Of a DNA stretch of 64,000 nt, positions 51,401 to 60,400 are shown one piece after another (the first letter of the stretch is position 1; every line of letters starts with the position of its first letter). The stretch comes from Pisaster brevispinus. Taxonomy: Eukaryota > Echinodermata > Asteroidea > Forcipulatida > Asteriidae. The DNA is taken from contig JAMKCF010000013.1 of NCBI GenBank assembly GCA_023634235.1, forward strand, positions 14,943,705 through 15,007,704, in the 5' to 3' direction. The notes beneath the pieces were generated by a model. The model ran no database searches and was not told the DNA's origin. It saw nothing but the letters and a program-made list of their open reading frames with translations. The translations under genes and the position numbers were made by a program.

Positions 51401-54400
51401 TACGACAAGGATTACTCAGGCATTCGTCCACCTCAAACTCGCAGTTTGTACCCTGAAAACCCAAGTTGCAATCGCACTGGTAGCGGTTAACAAGATTTAT
51501 ACAGATGGCGCCATTCTGGCAAGGACTGCTGGAACACTCATTAATATCAAGTTCACAAAGGGTACCGTTGAAGCCGTCAGGACACAGGCACGAAAACTGA
51601 TTTAGTTGATTGATGCACTGAGCCTCATTCAGGCATGGGTTGCTGGAGCATTCGTCGATGTCCAGTTCACAGTGGACACCTTCAAAGCCAGGCAGACACA
51701 CACAGATGTAGCTTCCCACCTGGTCCAGGCAGTTGGCATTATTCATGCAGGGACCACTGTCGCATTCGTGGATGTCCTGCCCGCACTCAGACCCCTGGAA
51801 TCCCACTGGACAAATGCAGGTGAAGCCATTGACGAAATCCTGACAGGTGGCGCCGTTGGTACAGGGCATACGCGCACACTCATCAATGTCAATTTCACAC
51901 TGGGTACCAGTGAAACCAGGCAGGCACTCACAGACGTAGCCATTGACACGATCTGCACAGGTAGCTCCATTTTGGCAGGGGTTACTTGCACACTCTAAAG
52001 AATCCAGTCCACATCTTAATCCCTCGTATCCCTCAACACAGTCACACTCAAAACCATCCACAAGATCTTGGCAGGTAGCATTGTTTAGGCAGGGGCTACT
52101 TGCGCATTCATTGATGTCTATCGCACAAGTTGGGCCTGCAAAACCTGACAGACAAGTACAGCTGAAGCTGTTAACTTCATCAGTACACTGCGCACCGTTA
52201 AAGCAAGGCTGTACTTGACATTCATTGATATTTGTTTGGCAGAAAACACCTTCAAATCCCAGCTGACAGTCACAAGTGAAGCTGTTCACACCGTCTGTAC
52301 AAGTGGCTGTATTTAAGCAAGGGTTGCTCGCGCACTCGTTGATGTTGATTTCGCAATTTGTTCCCTGGAACCCTGCATTACAAATGCACTGGTAACCGTT
52401 CACCAAATCGCGGCAAAGCGCTTGATTCTGGCATGGTGTGCTGGCACATTCGTCCGTATTCACCTCGCAGTTGATTCCACTATACCCAGCAATACAAACA
52501 CATGAATATCTGTTGACACCATCTACGCACTCGGCACCATTCAGGCACGGGCTGCTGAGACACTCCTGGATGTTGGTCTCACAGCGCTCACCGATGAATC
52601 CAGGATTGCATACACAAATGAAGCTGTTGGGCCTGTCCTGACACTCAGCCCCGTTCTCACAAGGACTACTTGAGCATTCGTTTATCTCCTGCTCACAGTT
52701 TGTACCAAAATATCCAGGAAGACAAGAACACAGATACCTGTTGAGGAGGTTGGTACAAGCAGCTTGGTTCAAGCAAGGGTTACTTGCGCATTCATTGATA
52801 TCGGTCTCGCAGTTGATGCCTCCGTAGCCGGCTGGACAATCGCAGGTGTACCCTCCGATAGCCTGAGTACAGGGAGCTCCATTCTGACAGGGGTTGCTTG
52901 CACATTCATCGATATCAGTCTCACAGAATGTGCCTTCCCATCCCATCAGGCATTGACACGAAAATCGGCTGATCCGGTTCAAACACACTGCATTATTCAA
53001 ACATGGGTTACTAAGACACTCGTCGACTTCATTCTCACAACGGATCCCAAAAAAGCCCGCCTGGCAGTCACACCGGTAACCATTGATCAGATCGATGCAT
53101 TGGCCATTGACGCACGGGTTGCTCTCACACTCGTCTACATTAATCTGACAGTTAATGCCCGAAAATCCAACAGGACATTGGCAGCTGTAACGATCAAAGA
53201 GATCCGTGCACACGGCTCCATTCTGACACGGGTTACTGCTGCATTCGTCCACTTCCTCCTGACAAAGAGTCCCCTGATACCCAGACAAACAAACACAAGT
53301 AAAACCCAAGAATCTATCCTGACAGTTTGCAGAGTTTAGACAGGGTGAGCTTTGACACTCATCGACTTCCCTCTCACAGTTAACACCTTCGTAGCCACTG
53401 GCGCAGGTGCAGGTATACAAGTTGATGAAGTCAGTGCAGGTGCCTCCATTCTGGCAGGGCATGCTAGAACACTCGAGAAACTCTATTTCACAAGCCATGC
53501 CGAAGTATCCCGGTTGACAGAGGCACATATAACCGTTGACCTCATCCAGGCAAACAGCCCCGTTCTGACAGGGTCTGCTTATGCACTCATCTATGTTGAT
53601 ATCACACTCACTGCCCGTGAAGCCGCCATCACAGTTACAGATGTAGCTGTTTGCGGCGTCCTCACAGACCCCGTTTTGACATGGATTACTGAAGCATTCA
53701 TTAATATTAACTTGACACATCTCACCTTGGAATCCAGGCAGGCAGGCGCAGGTGTAGCCGTTAATTATGTCTACACATCTGGCTCCATTTGCACAGGGAC
53801 TGCTCATGCATTCATCTGTATTGATCTCACATTGGGCCCCATGAAATCCTGGCTCACACTCGCAGGTGAAGAATCCAACCCCTTGCGTACAAACACCTCC
53901 AGAGAGACAAGGCTGGCTGGCACACTCGTCGATATCCTGCCCGCAGTTTACACCAGTGAAGCCTCGCCGGCAAGCACAGCTGTACGCGTTGACCTGTTCC
54001 ACACAAGTACCACCGTTCATACACGGTAAACTGGCACACTCTCGGATCTCACTCTCGCAGTTGATCCCAGCGAATCCGTCAACGCAAGCGCATGAATAGC
54101 GCCCCACTTCATCAATGCAATCGGCGTTGTTCTGACACGGGGCGCTAGCGCATTCGTTCTGATTGATCTCACAAAGTGTACCAAGAAAGCCAAGGATGCA
54201 CTGACAGCGGAACTCATCGATCAGATCCTCACAGGTGGCTCCATTTTGACAAGGGCTGCTCCCGCACTCATTGGTTTCAATCTCACAGTTTCGTCCACTG
54301 TAACCTAAGACGCAATCACAGATGTACGAGTTCACTCCATCGATACAAGTTCCTCCATTCCGGCAGGGGTCACTGATGCACTCTGGAATGTTCTGCTCGC

Positions 54401-57400
54401 AGAAGGTTCCCCGGTATCCAGCCTGACACACACAGCGATACATGTTCACAAGGTTTCCACACTGGGCACCGTTCTGACATGGCTGGCTGGCGCATTCGTC
54501 AACATCAATCTCGCATCGCGTCCCCGTATACCCCGGATCACAGGAGCAGAGGTAGCCGTTAATCAGCTCGTTACAGACACCGTGACTTCCACACGGTGAA
54601 CTCTGACACTCACTGACGTCCGACCCGCACAGGGGACCGGTCAAACCAGCAGTGCATAAACACACAAATCCAGCAACCACGTCTTGACACGTTGCTCCGT
54701 TCATACAAGGGTTACTCAAGCATTCGTTGATGTTCACATCACAGAGGTCTCCTTCATATCCTGGAAAGCAATCACACCGGTAACCATTCACCATGTCGGT
54801 ACAATTGGCGTTTACCCCGCAGGGATTACTTGCGCACTCGTTGATGTCAATCCCACAGGTGGTTCCCCTGAATCCAGGCAGGCAGGCACAAGTGAAGAGG
54901 TCCAGACCCTGCGTACAGATCCCTCCATTAAAACAAGGAGTACTTGAACACTCGTCGATGTCGGTGCTACAGGATTCCCCCGTGAAGCCAGCCGGGCACA
55001 GACATTGGTATCTGTTGATGAGATCAAGGCAAGTTGCTGTCTGATGGCAGGGACTGCTGAGACACTCATTTAGGTCTTGCTCGCAGGTCGTACCTAGAGA
55101 TAAAGACAAACAAATTTGAAGGTCAACATGTGACGAACAAAAGGGAGCAGGGATTCACCATCAACCATTCATGGGGAGACCGATCTTTCTCACACGCTGC
55201 GCCATGCCTATGGAACAAATTGCCAGCACAAGTAAAAACATCTGTTTCTTTAACCCTATTTTTAAAAAAACCTAAAGACTCATCTTTTCAATCAAGTATT
55301 TGAGTAAATGATTTGTTAGTTTTTTTTACCTATATTTTTAATTTGCATTTCTTAACTACATGCATTGTATTCTGGAATTCTTCAAAGCTAGGCCTCCATC
55401 GTGCTTGTTTGTCCAAACGTCACACCATAGAAACATTAAAAAAAGGGCAACACGTTTCACCAGAAAGCAGAAAAAGAGTTACCAACCAAAACCACACTGT
55501 GGTGTATTACAATAGTGGCAGGTTCCCTGCTAGAGTTGTCAAACCACCGATTTTTCTCAGAGCCACCCCTTCTCAAAAGAGATTTTACACAAGATGTCAA
55601 CGCATACCCTCACCTGATTGTACTCCCTCCACGCAAAGTTTCAAATCCTTCTGCCAGTTTTTGATAAACAAACGGATGGGACTAAACCAAAGACCTTTTG
55701 AATTCTACCAATTGGTTGAAGAATCCTATACCATGTCAAAAGGTCTCTTATTGGATCCTGATAAGTCTGATAAGTTTGGTCAAACAAAAGTTTGGCAAGC
55801 ATTTCTTAGATTCACACAACAACAGTGATAAACCTTTCAAATTTCACTATTGGAAAGTAACCACTTGTATTAAAAAAGATTTGAAACAAACATTTTTAAA
55901 TTGTGAAAAAAAAGAGAAACAAAATCAGGAGAAATTATCTGCACACAAAATATTTTCAACCAATTAATGGTCAACTGCACTAAAAAGCATTAAAATACTT
56001 GTATTTATGTTAAAAATTGATTAGTTTTAAAGACGCACCATTATATCCTGGTACACACTCGCAGGTATAAGCAAAAATGCCATTGACACAGGTTGCGTTG
56101 TTCAGGCAGGGGCTAGAGGCACACTGGTCCCCATCTTCTTGGCAGTTGGTCCCAAACCATCCTTCTTGACAGATGCAACTGTACTGACCGATGCCGTTCA
56201 CGCAAACACCTAGAAGAAAGAAATAAAAAACAAGTGGAAAAAAATCCAAACTCACCAAACTCATAAAAAGCAGTGGGGGTATTTTTTGCTCTAGCCCGCA
56301 GTCACGAGGAAACAGACTGGCCCCCTTTTGTGCAAACAACTTTTAAACAAGGGCTTCAATGTCAAATTGAGTTTTGTGATCCACTCACTTTTCAATAAAT
56401 GTCCTCATAAAAGTCGGGGGAAAAATTACAAGTCTCTAACCTTGCGTTAAAACGATGTAAATTGTCATTTCATCGAATACTCTTGCGTAGTGAAATTTGA
56501 AACATGATGTCATCGAACATCAAAAACAAATGGGTCTGTACAACAACACAAAGAGGAATTTTTGGGGCCAGTCACTAAAGGTTAACTCCAATGCTGTTTT
56601 GATTGAATACCATCAAAATTCAGGAATGGATTAAAAATTCTCCGTACAAAAATGAACAGAACATATATTTGAAATGCGATGTCATTAGACGCTTTCGAAC
56701 TTTGACAAAAATTGCACTTGAAGGGTATCAAACACAGTGGTGTTTTACACCATTTTAATGTAAAGATAGAGACTTCCATGTTTTCCCAGATGTTCATAAG
56801 GACTCTATCTACTGGAAAATGAGTGGAACTCAAAACTGAGTTTGACCTTGGAGCCCCTCTTTAACATTTTGTCAGCCTTATGACAAGCAGGGAACTCAAC
56901 TGGTGCTTTCACTGTAGCTACAAACAAGCAGAGAAAAAACTGAGATCAGGAATTCCTTGACGCGACCGATGAGGCGCTCTACTCACCCCCGTTGATGCAA
57001 GGCCGACTTGAACACTCATCTATCAAGTCAGTGTCACATCTTAACCCGGCCAGCCCCTGCGGACAGATGCATCGATAGGCCTTGACTAGCTCCTGGCACG
57101 TCCCGCCATTAATGCACGGATTGCTGGCGCACTGATCACCATCGATCTGGCAATTAGCTCCGCTGAAGCCCGCCGGACAGTTGCAAGAATATCCATTGAT
57201 GCCATCAATGCATGCACCTGTAATAATAATAATAATAATAATAATAATAGAAGAGAGATTGTTTTTTTCGAGTAGGGAGAAACTGGGGATAAGGCACCAC
57301 CAGACCACTCAACCCCATGGTCTGAACATCCAAAAAGGAAGTGACTAAACTTGTTGTCTTTGCCTTCTCCTTTTTCCACAGATATCCCCCAGTTTAGTCT

Positions 57401-60400
57401 GTCTCACTCACTAATTAAGTATTTGTTTCTCCCTCTTCCCATCTTTGATTTTGTCTTTTGTGTTTCCCACCTTTATGGTTAAACCAGCCTCTTCCCTCTA
57501 CCCCTGTCCCCTGCCTCATTGTTCATCCCTTGCTTTTTCTGTGTGCTTTCTGCCTCTCTCTCTCTTTTCATTTCTTTCCACTTGACTGCTTCTGTTACAC
57601 CAGTATAACTGTTTACATGTGTTGTGTTTTTAATTAGCTATGAGCAAGACTCTGCTAGGGTCAATAACATCAGGCCAATAACTATTTTTTTGCAACGATA
57701 ATAACACACAGTTCTTTTTGTAATAGATCATTATGTGCAACCTCAACATAAAAACGATTGGATTAAAAAACACTCAAAAAAATAATATACTAAAAGACCA
57801 CAACACTGTAAAATCACACATAAAAACTGAAAAAATTACAAATTAAGAAACAAGGCAGGGCAAGGAGAAAGCAACGACTTGATAAAAAAGACTCGGGCTG
57901 TGCATCTACGTTTATTTTCCTAAATGGTTGAATGGAAAACGATTACTTTAACGATTACGTTTAATGGAAAACTCCAGAAGCTGAAGAAGTAAAACAAACA
58001 ATAAAGTTTTTTGCGGAATACCGACGCGAAGTTGTTAAAGGGTCAGATCACTTACCAGTGTTCTGACAGGGGCTGCTCGTGCATTCATCAATGTTCACCC
58101 CACATGTCACTCCGGTAAAACCCAGGATGCACTGGCAGGCGTATCCCCCAATCCTCTCCACACACGTCGCCCCGTTCATACAAGGCCCGGAACCGCACTC
58201 ATTGGTCTCCTCCGAACAGGTCGGTCCAAAGAATCCTACGGGACAGACGCAGGTGTAGCGGTCAACGAGGTCCTCGCAGGTGGCCATAGAGCTACAGGGA
58301 TTGCTGGCACACTCATCGATGTTTGTTGAGCAGTTGAATCCTGAACGTCAAAACATCAAAATCAGCACCAAGTTTAATATTACAGGGTCTACACTGGTTA
58401 CTCATTCAAAAATTCTTATTATCTTCAAAACAGCTGTCAATGTGTACAAAGCACTTTCGAACATTCACCCAAAAAACAACAGACTCACTTGATCTCAGCA
58501 TGTCCAACTGAAGTGGCCTCCGCTCGAAGCGTTACTTTTAAAAATACATCACACATTCAAACATGCAGGTGACAAGGCCTTCTCAGTAGCTGGAACCAGA
58601 TGCTGGAACTTGCCAACTCTCAAATTTCCCTCAAAATTCCATTGGACAAATGGAACTCGATTCATACCTAATTTCATCTTAAGGTTCTTGTTCAGCACAA
58701 TGTACCTCTCTGGAACTACTGCCCTTAGCGCATCGCAACCATTGCAACAAGGCACTTTATAAACACTTGTACTTTTTTTTATTTATTTTTTTTAAACATT
58801 TTTATTACTGCATGTTGTTACTGTAAAAAGTTCTATTATTATCAATTTCTGGCAATGAAACCAAGGATGCTTCGAAAGTTAACTTAATCACTGTAAAACT
58901 CGGAAGCCTGAGGAAACCTGTACACAAGGGCCCTTAAGGGTGCTCGCAATGAACCAGAAACACAGAGGTAAACCCCTACTCTTCCAAAATAAATCTACCA
59001 AAGCCACAGGATCTACGGCTTTCTGTCTCATCCAAAAGAAGAATGTATGGGTCTCTGATTGACTCACCTTCAAACCCAGCTGCACAGTTACACCTATACT
59101 GTCCATTCTCAACGATGCACGTTGCGCCGTTATCGCACGGACACGTCCTCAAATCCGTCTCACAATTAGTCCCCGAGAAACCGGGGGCGCAAATGCACCG
59201 GTACCCGTTCGATTCGACAATGCAGGCGGCTCCGTTAACACACGGATCACTTGAACATGGTCTAGCAGCACAGGATAAACCTAAAATTTGGGACAAACGT
59301 CACATGTGTAAAAACACCTTTCAAAAACAATAGCAAAGAGATTTGCTATGACAGGAATTTACATGTAGATCACTGGTTTCTGCTGCCTTTACTCCTCAGC
59401 AATGCGGCTTCTAAAACAGACACAGTCAAAGTCATAGCCAATGCAGAGTTTGCCCTTAACTTTTTCAGTGACTAGCCAATGCAGGCTAGTACGGCAGGTC
59501 GGTGACGGGATTGTGCCTTTGAAGATACAAGCATGGCACACTGTCAGAGCATGTCACGACTAAGATATCTGGGTACAAGGTTTTAGCCAGGATTTGGTAA
59601 AAGGGTGTCAAAATTTGCTGGAAATTAGGTGTCAAAACTGTTCACTTACAATACATGTAAATGATAGATAAAACAGGCTGTCCAAAACTTAAAACAGGGT
59701 GTCTTAATTTTATAACACGGCGTCTTAATTTAAAACACGGTGCGATCCAAAAGAAGCTCAGACACCCCCCTGGCTAACAGGATGTCTGGATATTGGGCCA
59801 AGACAGGTTTGTTCTGGGACTGTAAGTAGAATAACAAGCAATGGCAGCCATTTTGTCTATTTTTAAAAATAGCTTGTTATTTTACCTGTATTTTTTTTCA
59901 AAAGACAAATCTGCGATGGCCGAATATTTTTCTTGTGACACACGTACTGAGCCTGTGTGCCAAACAGCATACCACACTAATGATGTCACTTTTGCTCAAA
60001 ATACCAAGTTGTCAGACCAACTTTCTACCGCCCGTGCGATCACCACATCGGCACGCCAGACCGCAGTTCTAACAGTGCAAGCGAGTAAACATGAAGCTTG
60101 GACATGTAGGCGCATGTAAGATAGTGAAATTTGACCTGTTGTCCGAGACTGGGGTACAGAGCTTCTATTTTTTGCATCATTCCGGAGTGCTATGCCATGC
60201 TGGTGTCATTAAAGGCACAATTCCCCCAATTGTTTCCCCTATCAGCAAAGTCCAGAACCAACAGCTTTGATTAATGCTTCTGGCTAAACTGCTGTAATTT
60301 ACCAATAAGCCATTAAGCAATACTTTTGATTGCAGCAGCCAAAGTTGAAGCTCAAGAAAATTTCAATGACACAACGCTGAGGGTTTGCTGTATCCTTCTT

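Noticed and set aside
49920..54947. Several plus-strand open frames of 80-225 codons opposite E7
   Set aside because: Shadows of the EGF coding sequence; they are read from the complement of Cys/Asn/Gly codons and none shows a domain.
55313..55828. Plus-strand open frame of 171 codons
   Set aside because: Lies in an intron next to a LINE end, no recognisable domain or composition typical of the coding exons here.
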